Origin: Streptomyces rhizoryzae
GTDB lineage: Bacteria; Actinomycetota; Actinomycetes; Streptomycetales; Streptomycetaceae
Direction: 5' to 3'
DNA: 64,000 nucleotides
NCBI RefSeq assembly: GCF_023155275.1
Contig: NZ_JALMUV010000033.1
Location: forward strand, 31,046 to 95,045
In this document: positions 1 to 8,465 of the stretch, in pieces
How positions within the stretch are numbered: position 1 is the first letter of the stretch
Layout of the letters: each line of letters opens with the position of its first letter
Notes under the pieces: model-generated
What the model was told of the DNA's origin: nothing
Seen by the model: only the letters and a program-made list of their open reading frames with translations
Database searches by the model: none
Translations under genes and position numbers: made by a program

Positions 1-101
1 ACGGCTCCCACCTGCCAGCCCAGCCCCACCCTGACGGCGGTCAGACCTGGGGCCTGTTTGCTGAGCGACACATTGCCGCCCTTGGTCAGGGCCACGCCCA
101 T
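1..101 (-). CDS. TerD family protein, N-terminal fragment (cut by window edge)
   Basis: Only the first 33 codons lie in the window. They read MGVALTKGGNVSLSKQAP and continue through GLTAVRVGLGW, the standard opening of TerD-domain proteins, and are nearly the same as the complete TerD gene that starts at 1608. TerD proteins are cytoplasmic calcium-binding stress proteins linked to tellurite resistance and, in Streptomyces, to differentiation (family knowledge). The ATG at 101 is preceded by GGGAGGAAG at a good distance. A promoter-like block lies 37-95 bases upstream and matches that of the second terD. The C-terminal calcium-site motifs are off the edge, so completeness cannot be judged. Confidence 0.9.
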   Translation of the reverse strand, partial: MGVALTKGGNVSLSKQAPGLTAVRVGLGWQVGA

Positions 102-145
102 GAGCTTCCTCCCAATCGTTCCCGGCATCCGGCGTCCGTCGGCTA

Positions 146-195
146 CAACGCCGAGGAAAACGGCAAGGTTCCCCGCCTTGCGCAATGATTGAAGT
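146..195 (-). promoter_or_regulatory. Putative ECF-type promoter plus upstream ATTGCGCAA element of terD copy 1
   Basis: Read on the minus strand, 195-176 is ACTTCAATCATTGCGCAAGG. Three bases later comes GGAAC (172-168), then exactly 18 bases, then GTTG (149-146). GGAAC-N18-GTT resembles the SigR class of ECF sigma promoters (GGAAT-N18-GTT, known consensus). The same arrangement with the same spacing lies before the second terD at 1658-1706, which is the main support. Initiation would give a leader of roughly 35-40 bases. Which sigma factor or activator acts here is inference. Confidence 0.55.
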
Positions 196-270
196 ATGCG
201 GCTGAGCTGCCGTCAGAACGGCCCGAACGGCGCGCGGAGCGGTCGTTTCGACGCGGCCTTGACGGCCCGG

Positions 271-954
271 TCACCGCCCGACGGCCCGCCCGGCCCGCGA
301 CCAGTTGCCGTGCAGGGTGTCCAGATAGGAACGCGCTTGGCTCCCCGGGGTGGTGCCCCGGGCGAAGGCGAGCATATTGCCCGCGCCGGTGTTGTAGCCG
401 AGCGCCAGCAGCTCGTCCCGGCCGTACCCGCCCGGCCACCGCGCGGGCAGCCGGCGGTCCAGGTCGTGCAGGTACCAGGCGGCCGCCTCGATTGCCAGGT
501 CCCGGTCGTCGGGCAGCTCCTCCCACTTCCGGCCGGCGAAGTCCCGGCCGCGCTTGACCTCGTCGAAGGCGGCCCGGTGCATGTTGGCGATGCCGAAGGC
601 GGCATCGGGCTTGTAGCGCTGCCAGGCCCGCTCCAGCGCCGGGTCGTGCGGTTTGTACGCCTCGTTGTAGAGGATCGCCATCAGCAGCTGGGGGCGGACG
701 CCGGCCGCCGCCGCGTACCGGCGCACCGCGGGGGCGCAGTCGGCCGGGTCGTACGCCCCGCCGGGCCGCGTCGCGGCGCCGGAGCCGCCGGGGGACGCCG
801 ACGGGCCGGCGCCCGGTGCGGCCGATGGTGCGGTGGACGGGGCCGGCGCGGCCTCCGGGGCGGGCCCGTGCCGCCCCGTATGCGTCATCGCCCACAGGGC
901 CAGCGCGGCGCCCGGCAGCACCAGCCACCGCCACCGCACCCGGGATTCCGCCAT
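271..954 (-). CDS. Membrane-anchored lytic transglycosylase/lysozyme-like protein
   Basis: This is a 227-residue protein. The N-terminus has basic residues and one hydrophobic segment (about residues 9-23, WLVLPGAALALWAM), then a Pro/Ala/Gly-rich linker (about 28-68) and a compact C-terminal domain. That domain holds LLMAILYNEAYKPHD with a glutamate placed like the catalytic Glu of SLT-type transglycosylases, a downstream FGIANMHRAAF stretch, and LGYNTGAGNM near the end, recalling the YN-G motif of the lysozyme fold. A signal anchor plus linker suggests a peptidoglycan-facing enzyme. It sits between two terD genes in the same direction. The enzyme class is assigned from motif resemblance only, so other glycan-binding folds are possible. 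Confidence 0.6.
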   Translation of the reverse strand: MAESRVRWRWLVLPGAALALWAMTHTGRHGPAPEAAPAPSTAPSAAPGAGPSASPGGSGAATRPGGAYDPADCAPAVRRYAAAAGVRPQLLMAILYNEAYKPHDPALERAWQRYKPDAAFGIANMHRAAFDEVKRGRDFAGRKWEELPDDRDLAIEAAAWYLHDLDRRLPARWPGGYGRDELLALGYNTGAGNMLAFARGTTPGSQARSYLDTLHGNWSRAGRAVGR

Positions 955-1029
955 TGCGCGCTCCTTCGGGCGTGCGCCGCGGGCCGGCCGGGGAAGGCCC
1001 CGCCGGCCCGCCGTCCACCACGCCGCCGT

Positions 1030-1608
1030 TCAGCCGACGTTGACCCCGAAATCCTGGGCGATACCGTGCAGCCCGGAGGCGTAACCCTGGCCGATGGCGC
1101 GGAACTTCCACTCCCCGCCGTGCCGGTAGACCTCGCCGAAGACCATCGCGGTCTCCGTGGACGCGTCCTCGGTGAGGTCGTAGCGCGCGATCTCCCGGTC
1201 GTCGGCTTGGTTGACCACCCGGATGAAGGCGTCGCGGACCTGGCCGAAGCTCTGGCCGCGCTGCTCCGCCTCGTAGATGGACACCGGGAAGACGATCGTG
1301 GAGACCTCGGCCGGGACCGCGGCCAGGTCGACCTGGATCTGCTCGTCGTCGCCGTGGCTGCCGCCGGTGAGGTTGTCACCGGAGTGCACCACCGAACCGT
1401 CCGGGCTGGTGAGGTTGTTGAAGAAGACGAAGTGCTGGTCGGAGAGGACCTTGCCGGACGGCGCGCACATCAGGGCGGAGGCGTCCAGGTCGTAGTCGGC
1501 TCCGGTGGTGGTGCGGACGGCCCAGCCCAGGCCGATGGTCACCGCGCTGAGGCCCGGGGCCTCCTTGCTGAGCGAGACGTTGCCGCCCTTGGACAGGGAC
1601 ACACCCAT
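1030..1608 (-). CDS. TerD family calcium-binding stress protein (copy 2)
   Basis: This 192-residue protein has the usual length for a single TerD domain. It opens MGVSLSKGGNVSLSKEAPGL and carries the family's acidic calcium-site stretches DYDLDASALM (about residues 40-49) and HSGDNLTGGSHGDDEQIQVD (about 80-99). The end is AIGQGYASGLHGIAQDFGVNV, typical of TerD/TerE. I chose the ATG at 1608 because GGAGGG lies just upstream and the sequence aligns from there with the first TerD gene. A longer in-frame extension has no ribosome site. The protein is presumably cytoplasmic. It is transcribed with or just ahead of the transglycosylase-like gene and is probably driven by the promoter at 1658-1684. 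Confidence 0.93.
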   Translation of the reverse strand: MGVSLSKGGNVSLSKEAPGLSAVTIGLGWAVRTTTGADYDLDASALMCAPSGKVLSDQHFVFFNNLTSPDGSVVHSGDNLTGGSHGDDEQIQVDLAAVPAEVSTIVFPVSIYEAEQRGQSFGQVRDAFIRVVNQADDREIARYDLTEDASTETAMVFGEVYRHGGEWKFRAIGQGYASGLHGIAQDFGVNVG

Positions 1609-1657
1609 GAAAAACCCTCCAGCAGTCCGTGAATCCTGTCTGTGCCGTCGTCCTTGA

Positions 1658-1706
1658 CAACGCGCGGAACCCGTTCGAGGTTCCATGGTTGCGCAATATC
1701 TGAAGT
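1658..1706 (-). promoter_or_regulatory. Putative ECF-type promoter plus upstream ATTGCGCAA element of terD copy 2
   Basis: On the minus strand, 1706-1687 is ACTTCAGATATTGCGCAACC, followed two bases later by GGAAC (1684-1680), 18 bases and GTTG (1661-1658). Sequence, order and spacing match the block before the first terD, although the flanking bases have diverged. This suggests selection on a promoter with a conserved site abutting the -35. A 40-50 base leader would precede the ATG at 1608. Confidence 0.55.
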
Positions 1707-1836
1707 GTTTACGGGTGCCGGTCTCCCGCGCACGGTAGGGGACCGCACCGAGCGGGCGGAAGAGAGGCGGGGACCGGAGCGGCCCCGGAGGCCGGGGACT
1801 TCGGCCCGGCCCCGGCGGGCGGGACGGGACGGGGCC

Positions 1837-2226
1837 TCAGGCGCCGAAGCCGCGGAGGCCGCCCAGACCGCGCCGGCGGGCCGGTGCGGGGCCGGTGGCG
1901 CGGGCGGTGAGCTGGTCGAGGAGGGTGCGCATGACGGTGACGGTGTCGGGGTCGTCGACGAAGTAGACCACCCGGCGGCCTTCGCGGCGGGAGCGGACGA
2001 GTCCGGCGAGCTTGAGTTTGGACAGGTGCTGGCTGACCGCGGGCAGGGCGCCGCCGACCCGTTCGGCCAGGCCGCTGACGTCGCTCTCGCCCTGGGCCAG
2101 GGCCCAGACGATGTGCAGCCGCGGGGGCGAGGCCAGCAGGCCGAACACCGCGGCCGCCTCGGCCAGCACCTCCGCGGACGGATCGCCCGCCGCACCCTCG
2201 CCCGCACTCCCGACGCTTCTCACCAC
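1837..2226 (-). CDS. ArsR-family winged-helix transcriptional regulator without cysteines
   Basis: This is a 129-residue protein with the ArsR/SmtB fold. LASPPRLHIVWALAQGE (about residues 31-47) is the helix leading into the domain, GGALPAVSQHLSKLKLAGLV (about 58-77) is the recognition helix region, and RREGRRVVYFVDD (about 79-91) forms the beta-wing. The usual metal-binding CxC is absent, and the protein has no cysteine at all, so thiol metal sensing is excluded. The Arg/Gly-rich tail is non-conserved. The start is GTG at 2226, behind GGGGAGAGCC. Its target is not evident, since the neighbours are a terD gene and an LCP gene in the same direction. Confidence 0.88.
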   Translation of the reverse strand: MVRSVGSAGEGAAGDPSAEVLAEAAAVFGLLASPPRLHIVWALAQGESDVSGLAERVGGALPAVSQHLSKLKLAGLVRSRREGRRVVYFVDDPDTVTVMRTLLDQLTARATGPAPARRRGLGGLRGFGA

Positions 2227-2366
2227 TGCGGCTCTCCCCGTTGCTGGCCCCCGAGGCGGCCCAGTCTAGGCGGCGCACCCCCGCCCCCGTACGGCCGCCG
2301 CCGCGGACGCGGTCCAGGAGAGCGCCGGGGCGGCGGCAGAAGGGGTCGGCGGGGGCGGCGCGGGCG

Positions 2367-3998
2367 TCAGTTGACGCAGGGGATGCCGCCCTCCTTCACG
2401 GAGTCGCCGGCGAACGCGTCGGACGGCACCGGCGAGGGCGCGCCGCCCTTGGTGGCCGGCGCCGTCGACGTCTCCGGTGCCGCGGGCGCCTCGGTGGCGG
2501 GCGGTGCGGTGAAGTCCGTGCCGAGGACGACCTGGACGCGGCCCGCGGGCACCGAGGCCGAGGAGGCCGGCGCGGCGGTGCCCAGCCGGCCGGCGAGCTG
2601 CCGCGCGGCCTCCTGGGCGCCGGCGCCGTACAGGACGGTGGTGTGCTGCCGGGGCGCGGCGTTGGCGGTGCGCCCCGCGGTGTAGCCCAGCGCGGTCAGC
2701 GCCTTGAGCTCGTCGGCCGCGGCGCCCGTCTTCCCCGAGCCGTTGAGGACGTCCACCGTCGCCGGGGCGGCCTTGGCGGTCGGCGACGGGGCGGCGCTGT
2801 CCGGGCCGCCCGGAGAGCCGGACGTGCCGCCGATCAGGGCCTGCACCAGGGACCGGATCTTCGGCACGTCCACGAGGTTGACCGACTCCCGGTTGCGGGT
2901 GGCGAACCCGGCGATCGGCAGGGTGTGGAACACCACGTTCCCGCCGGTCAGGTTGGTGGCCTGCTGCGCGAAGTCGAGCACGTCGAACTTGCTGTCGATG
3001 ACCAGGTCCTTCTTCACCACGTCGAACAGCCCCTGGAGCTTGCCCAGGTCGCCGAACACCCCCTCGCTCTTCAGCTTGTGGGTCACCGACGAGATGAACG
3101 CCTGCTGGCGGTGGGTGCGGTCCAGGTCGCCGCCGTCCAGGCCGTGCCGCTGCCGGACGAAGGCGAGTGCCTGCTTGGGGTTGAGCTGCTGGTGGCCGGC
3201 GGGGAAGTCGGCGCCCGAATAGCGGTCCTTGACCGGGTGCTTGAGGCAGACCTCGATCGGCTGGAGCACCTTGGCGATGTCGTAGAAGCCCAGCAGGTTG
3301 ACCTCGGCGAAGTGGTCGATCGGCACCTGGAGGAAGTTCTGCACCGTCGCCAGCGTCGCCTCCCGGCCGGCCTCCCGGCTCCGGCTCTCCAGGTCGGCCC
3401 CCTTGACCCCTTGGGCGGAGAGCTTGTCGTGGGCGACCGTGTAGGCGTTGCCGTACGCCTCCTTGATCTTGAAGTGCCCCTGGGAGGTGCCGTCCCCGTT
3501 GAAGGTCTGCACGTAGTCGTCGCGCGGGACGGAGAACGCGGTGACCTTCCCGCCGTCGGCCGGAATGTGCATCAGGATCAGGGTGTTGGTGTTGTAGTAC
3601 CCGATGTCGCTGGACCCGGCGTGCAGCTGGTCCCGGACGAACTCCCGCGGCAGGTCGTTGCCGTTCATGTCCTTGCGCGAATCCAGGCCGATCAGCAGCA
3701 GGTTGACGGAGTTGTCCAGGTGCTTGGGCGCGTCCTTGCCGCCGATGGCGCTGAGCGCGTCGGAGGTGTTCAGCCCGCTGCTCACCCAGTTGTACGCGGC
3801 CCACGACACCCCGCTGGCCAGGAGGACCAGCGCCGAGGAGAGGGCGAGCGCGGTCCGCCCGGCGACGACCAGGGGGGAGCGGCGCCGGCCGCTCCGCCCG
3901 GTGGCGCCGGCCCGGTCCGGCCGGTGGCGCGCGTTCCGGCCGCCACGTCCCCCGGCCCCCTCGGGCTCCGCCCCGTCAAGGCTCCGCTCGTCACGCAC
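2367..3998 (-). CDS. LytR-CpsA-Psr (LCP) family glycopolymer transferase with C-terminal LytR_C domain
   Basis: LCP enzymes move lipid-linked anionic glycopolymers onto peptidoglycan outside the membrane. This one has 543 residues: a basic disordered cytoplasmic tail (about 1-60), one membrane segment (LALSSALVLLASGVSWAAY), then the LCP domain with NLLLIGLDSR, TNTLILMHIPADG, FSVPRDDYV and AFVRQRHGLDGGDLDRTHRQ, which supply the conserved Arg and Asp residues that bind pyrophosphate. A Pro/Ala linker leads to a LytR_C domain (VDVLNGSGKTGAAADELKAL) and a Pro/Thr-rich tail ending GGIPCVN. The GTG start at 3998 follows GGGAGGAAC and overlaps the end of the upstream gene by 8 bases (GTGCGTGA), so the pair is translationally coupled. 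Confidence 0.9.
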   Translation of the reverse strand: MRDERSLDGAEPEGAGGRGGRNARHRPDRAGATGRSGRRRSPLVVAGRTALALSSALVLLASGVSWAAYNWVSSGLNTSDALSAIGGKDAPKHLDNSVNLLLIGLDSRKDMNGNDLPREFVRDQLHAGSSDIGYYNTNTLILMHIPADGGKVTAFSVPRDDYVQTFNGDGTSQGHFKIKEAYGNAYTVAHDKLSAQGVKGADLESRSREAGREATLATVQNFLQVPIDHFAEVNLLGFYDIAKVLQPIEVCLKHPVKDRYSGADFPAGHQQLNPKQALAFVRQRHGLDGGDLDRTHRQQAFISSVTHKLKSEGVFGDLGKLQGLFDVVKKDLVIDSKFDVLDFAQQATNLTGGNVVFHTLPIAGFATRNRESVNLVDVPKIRSLVQALIGGTSGSPGGPDSAAPSPTAKAAPATVDVLNGSGKTGAAADELKALTALGYTAGRTANAAPRQHTTVLYGAGAQEAARQLAGRLGTAAPASSASVPAGRVQVVLGTDFTAPPATEAPAAPETSTAPATKGGAPSPVPSDAFAGDSVKEGGIPCVN

Positions 3999-4560
3999 CG
4001 CTGTTCCTCCCGCTCCGCTTCCGGCCGCCGTACCGGCCCGCCCGTACACGCCGGACGGCCAGCACCGCGATCAGCACCGCCTCCGCCGCCGCCATGGCCG
4101 GGAACCCGTCCACGGCCCAGCGCACCGCCGCCGTCGCCAGGCCCTTGCCCTGGACGGTGGTGGTGCCCGCCACCTGCTCGCACGCCACGGTGGCCACCGC
4201 CACCACCAGCGGGGGCGCCGATATCAGCCACCAGGCGCCGGCCCGGGTGCAGGTCTTCGCCGCCAGCGCCGCGCCGAGCGCCGCGGTCACCGCGAAGGCC
4301 CAGCCCGGGCGCCCGCCGAGGGCCGTCCCGGCCACCGCGCCCGCGACCGCCACCACGAGCGCCACCAGGGCGGCCCGGCCCGCCCGGCGCCCCCGGACCC
4401 GGCCCGGCCGCGCGCCGGCCCGGGGGGAGGCCCCGGGCGCGTCCGCGGCGGCATGCCGGTCCGCGCCCCGCCGCGGGGCCGGGACCCGGCGGGACCCCCG
4501 CGCCGGATCCCGCGCCGGGCCGTCGTACCCGTAGGGCGCTTCGGTGCGCTGACCTGTCAT
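3991..4560 (-). CDS. DUF6542-type small integral membrane protein
   Basis: This 189-residue protein has an Arg/Pro-rich N-terminal half (about 1-75), followed by four closely packed hydrophobic segments: AALVALVVAVAGAVAGTALG, WAFAVTAALGAALAA, WWLISAPPLVVAVATVA and FPAMAAAEAVLIAVLAV. I recognise this as the streptomycete DUF6542 type, of unknown function. The 8-base overlap with the LCP gene suggests a role in cell-wall glycopolymer attachment (inference). Two nearby ATGs exist. I chose 4560 because AAGG lies six bases ahead of it, whereas 4566 abuts the site. An ATTGCGCAAT element (4684-4703) shared with the terD genes lies about 125 bases upstream. Confidence 0.75.
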   Translation of the reverse strand: MTGQRTEAPYGYDGPARDPARGSRRVPAPRRGADRHAAADAPGASPRAGARPGRVRGRRAGRAALVALVVAVAGAVAGTALGGRPGWAFAVTAALGAALAAKTCTRAGAWWLISAPPLVVAVATVACEQVAGTTTVQGKGLATAAVRWAVDGFPAMAAAEAVLIAVLAVRRVRAGRYGGRKRSGRNSGA

Positions 4561-4872
4561 CGACATCCTTCGGACGGCCGGACCGGCGGGGCGGTCGCGG
4601 GGGCTCCTGCGCGGGCGCAGAAGAGGGCGGTTCCGGCCGGGAAGACGACGGACGGGCCGAACCGGTTTCATATTCGACTGCTTGATTGCGCAATCTAGCA
4701 AGTGTGGGCGGGGCGGCCGGGCCGGCGCGGCGCCGGGCGGCCGCCCGTCCTCGCTGGCCAACGGTCCGGCGCCGGCGGTATGAAGGGGGTGGGCTCAGAG
4801 GCACTCCGCGCGCACGCGGGACGCCGGGAGGCCGGGGACAGTGCAGGCCGGAGCGGGTGCGAGGCGGGAATC
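4561..4872. other. 312-base divergent intergenic region holding a third ATTGCGCAA element
   Basis: No gene is seen between DUF6542 and DUF3046. On the minus strand, 4703-4684 reads ACTTGCTAGATTGCGCAATC, matching the elements before both terD genes (ACTT, a variable block, ATTGCGCAA). Further down on the same strand, GAAACC (about 4647-4642) lies 16 bases before CGTCTT, loosely like a SigE-type envelope-stress promoter. That would suit a cell-wall operon, but the match is weak. The rest is GC-rich with no other clear signal. Confidence 0.5.
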
Positions 4873-5067
4873 ATGCGGTTGACGGTGTTCTGGGAGCGGA
4901 TGGCGGACCACTTCGGCGCGGCCTACGCCGATTCCTTCGCCCGCGACCACGTGATGTCCGAACTCGGCGGCCGCACCGTCCACGAGGCGCTGGCCGCCGG
5001 GTGGAGCGCCAAAGAGGTGTGGCGGGTGGTCTGCAAGGTCATGGAGGTGCCGCAGGACAAGCGGTGA
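4873..5067 (+). CDS. DUF3046 domain protein
   Basis: This 64-residue protein opens MRLTVFWERMADHFGAAYAD and ends WRVVCKVMEVPQDKR, the full length of the DUF3046 family. It is a small actinobacterial protein of unknown function that I remember as a regular neighbour of recA. HVMSELGGRTVHEALAAGW in the middle is the conserved core. It looks cytoplasmic, with no membrane segment. The ATG at 4873 follows GAGGCGGGAATC. The gene precedes the AI-2E permease by 45 bases. Confidence 0.88.
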   Translation: MRLTVFWERMADHFGAAYADSFARDHVMSELGGRTVHEALAAGWSAKEVWRVVCKVMEVPQDKR

Positions 5068-5112
5068 ACGGGGCGGGGCCGGCTGCCGGCGCGGTGCGCG
5101 ACACTTGGCAGC

Positions 5113-6393
5113 GTGTCCGTGACAGATGAGATCACCAGCCACGACGGCCCCCGCTCCGGCGAGCCGCCCCGGGCCCGCACCGGCGGGTGGGGCGGGGAGC
5201 GGATGCCGCGCTGGCTGCCCCGCGCCATGGTCCTCGCGCTCGCCCTGGTGGCCTGCTTCCAGCTCGCCACCTGGGGCTTCCACCAGCTGATCGGCCTGCT
5301 GCTGAACGTGCTCATCGCGTTCTTCCTGGCGCTCGCCGTCGAGCCGGCCGTCGACTGGATGGCCGGCCGGGGCATGCGGCGCGGGCTGGCCACCGGCCTG
5401 GTCTTCCTGGCGATCCTGATCGGCTCGGTCGGCTTCGTCACCCTGCTGGGGTCGATGCTGGCCGGCCAGATCGCCACCATGGTCGAGGAGTTCCCGCAGT
5501 ACCTGGACTCCGTGATCAGCTGGATCAACAGCACCTTCCACACCCACCTCTCCCGGGTGCAGGTGCAGAACAACCTGCTGAACTCCGACTGGCTCCAGAA
5601 GTACGTCCAGGACAGCGCCAACAACGTCCTGGCGGTCTCCGCGCAGGTGCTCGGCGGGCTGTTCAACCTCCTCACGGTCGCGCTGTTCTCGTTCTACTTC
5701 GCCGCCGACGGGCCCCGGCTGCGGCGGGCGCTGTGCTCGGTGCTGCCGCCCCGCCGGCAGACCGAGGTGCTGCGCGCCTGGGAGATCGCGGTCGCCAAGA
5801 CCGGCGGCTACCTCTACTCCCGCGGGCTGATGGCGCTGATCTCCGGGGTCGCGCACTACGTCCTGCTGGAGATCCTGGGCGTGCCGTACGCCCCGGCGCT
5901 CGGTATGTGGGTCGGCCTGATCTCGCAGTTCGTCCCGACGATCGGCACGTACCTGGCGGGCGCGCTGCCCATCCTGATCGCCTTCACCGTCGATCCCTGG
6001 TACGCGCTGTGGGTCTTCGGCTTCGTCGTGATCTACCAGCAGTTCGAGAACTACCTCCTCCAGCCCCGGATCACCGCCCGGACCGTGGACATCCACCCGG
6101 CCGTCGCCTTCGGGTCGGTGATCGCCGGCACGGCGCTGATGGGCGCGGTCGGCGCGCTGATCGCCATCCCGGCGACCGCGACCCTCCAGGCGTTCCTGGG
6201 CGCGTACGTCAAGCGGTACGAGGTCACCGACGACCCGCGGGTGCGGCCGCGGTCCGGGCGGCGGGCGGCGGCGCCGGAGGCGGGTGCGGACCCGGGGGCC
6301 GGCTCGGGCGAGGATCCGGGCGCCGACCCGGGCGCGGCGGCGGACGCCGGACCGGACGCGGAGCGGGGTGCCACCCCGGGCGGGGCGGCTTGA
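5113..6393 (+). CDS. AI-2E family transporter (YdiK/TqsA-type permease)
   Basis: This is a 426-residue polytopic protein. Hydrophobic segments begin at about residue 38 (MVLALALVACFQLATW), then about 57-78, about 90-118 (LVFLAILIGSVGFVTLLGSM), about 180 (LFNLLTVALFSFYFAADGP), and a cluster at 240-365. That cluster includes GLISQFVPTIGTYLAGALPI and VVIYQQFENYLLQPRI, the hallmark C-terminal signature of the AI-2E/UPF0118 permease family. The tail from about 375 is an Ala/Gly/Asp-rich repeat (PGADPGA-like) with low complexity. The substrate is unknown; autoinducer export is only one of the proposed roles. The start is GTG at 5113 without a strong ribosome site. Its TGA overlaps the -35 of the recA promoter. 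Confidence 0.88.
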   Translation: MSVTDEITSHDGPRSGEPPRARTGGWGGERMPRWLPRAMVLALALVACFQLATWGFHQLIGLLLNVLIAFFLALAVEPAVDWMAGRGMRRGLATGLVFLAILIGSVGFVTLLGSMLAGQIATMVEEFPQYLDSVISWINSTFHTHLSRVQVQNNLLNSDWLQKYVQDSANNVLAVSAQVLGGLFNLLTVALFSFYFAADGPRLRRALCSVLPPRRQTEVLRAWEIAVAKTGGYLYSRGLMALISGVAHYVLLEILGVPYAPALGMWVGLISQFVPTIGTYLAGALPILIAFTVDPWYALWVFGFVVIYQQFENYLLQPRITARTVDIHPAVAFGSVIAGTALMGAVGALIAIPATATLQAFLGAYVKRYEVTDDPRVRPRSGRRAAAPEAGADPGAGSGEDPGADPGAAADAGPDAERGATPGGAA

Positions 6394-6419
6394 CACCAAA
6401 ATCGAACATCCATTCTTAT
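6390..6419 (+). promoter_or_regulatory. recA promoter with SOS box (LexA site)
   Basis: TTGACA at 6390-6395 is a consensus -35. A -10-like TCTTAT follows at 6414-6419. GAACATCCATTC at 6404-6415 differs by one base from the actinobacterial SOS box GAAC-N4-GTTC and sits in the spacer overlapping the -10, where LexA binding would block RNA polymerase. The -35 overlaps the stop codon of the upstream permease gene. lexA itself is at 42050-42847. Confidence 0.8.
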
Positions 6420-6480
6420 GGGGAAACCGGCCGCCTGACGCGGCTTCCGGTCCCGGCGGAATCCCGGGCCGGGCGCGGAG

Positions 6481-6489
6481 TTATCCACA
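6481..6489 (+). promoter_or_regulatory. DnaA-box-like sequence in the recA leader
   Basis: TTATCCACA, followed by GG, is a perfect match to the E. coli DnaA box and one base off the streptomycete preference TTGTCCACA. It lies in the transcribed leader about 90 bases before the recA start. The same GTTATCCACAGG string occurs upstream of the RecQ-like helicase at 63641-63652. Binding is untested. Confidence 0.4.
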
Positions 6490-6578
6490 GGCCGGAGCCG
6501 GGTCCGGGCGCATTGTCAGTGGCAGGCGTTAGCGTCATGGACGTGAAGCGATCGACTCAAGCAAACCGGGTGGAACCC

Positions 6579-7700
<1,122 letters not shown>

Positions 7701-7707
7701 CCCCGGT

Positions 7708-8385
7708 ATGACACGGCGAACGGACTGGCCGGACAGCGCGGACCGGCCGGGCGGAGCCGGTGCGGCCGGCGACGCCGAGCACCGTAGTGGCCGGACGGGC
7801 GGCGCCGCCCGCAGGGACGGCGCCGCAGCCAGGGACGGCGGTGGTTCCGGTCCGTCGAGGGCCGGGTCGGGACCGCCGCGTACGCCCGAGGAGCAGGCGC
7901 GGGCGATCTGCCTGCGCCTGCTCACCGGGAGTCCGCGGACCCGCAAGCAGCTCGCCGACGCCCTGCGGGAGCGGGGCATCCCCGAGGAGGCCGCCAAGGA
8001 GGTGCTCGCCCGCTTCGAGGACGTCGGGCTGATCGACGACGCGGCGTTCGCCGGTGCCTGGGTCGAGTCCCGGCACCACGGCCGGGGCCTGGCCCGCCGC
8101 GCCCTGGCCCGGGAGCTGCGCACCAAGGGCGTGGACTCCGCCCTGATCGACGAGGCCGTCGGCCGTCTCGATCCGGCCCAGGAGGAGACCACCGCCCGGG
8201 AGCTGGTCGATCGCAAGCTCCGCGCCACCCGCGGCCTGGACCGCGACAAGCGGCTCCGCCGGCTGGCCGGCATGCTGGCCCGCAAGGGCTACCCGGAGGG
8301 CCTCGCGCTGCGCGTGGTCCGCCAGGCCCTCGCCGAGGAAGGCGAGGACCCGGAACTCCTGGACCAGCACCTACCCGACGCCTGA
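7708..8385 (+). CDS. recX: Regulatory protein RecX
   Basis: RecX binds RecA filaments and limits their growth. It has 225 residues. An Arg/Gly-rich variable N-terminus (about 1-50) is followed by the three-helix RecX repeats: EEQARAICLRLLTGSPRTRKQLADAL, then RFEDVGLIDDAAFAGAWVESR with LARRALARELRTKGVD, and a third with LRRLAGMLARKGYPEGLA. The gene immediately follows recA with a 7-base gap, the normal coupling. No separate promoter is apparent. Confidence 0.95.
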   Translation: MTRRTDWPDSADRPGGAGAAGDAEHRSGRTGGAARRDGAAARDGGGSGPSRAGSGPPRTPEEQARAICLRLLTGSPRTRKQLADALRERGIPEEAAKEVLARFEDVGLIDDAAFAGAWVESRHHGRGLARRALARELRTKGVDSALIDEAVGRLDPAQEETTARELVDRKLRATRGLDRDKRLRRLAGMLARKGYPEGLALRVVRQALAEEGEDPELLDQHLPDA

Positions 8386-8434
8386 CCACCCGCCCCGTAC
8401 CGCACGGACCCCAGAGCACCCGCCCCGCAAGACC

Positions 8435-8456
8435 GGGCGGCCCCCGCCGGCCGCCC
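8435..8456. terminator. Possible terminator hairpin between recX and the rhodanese gene
   Basis: GGGCGGCC (8435-8442) and GGCCGCCC (8449-8456) form a perfect 8-bp stem around a 6-base loop, between two convergent genes. There is no U-run, which is usual for Streptomyces terminators. Confidence 0.45.
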
Positions 8457-8465
8457 CCCGGCCGG

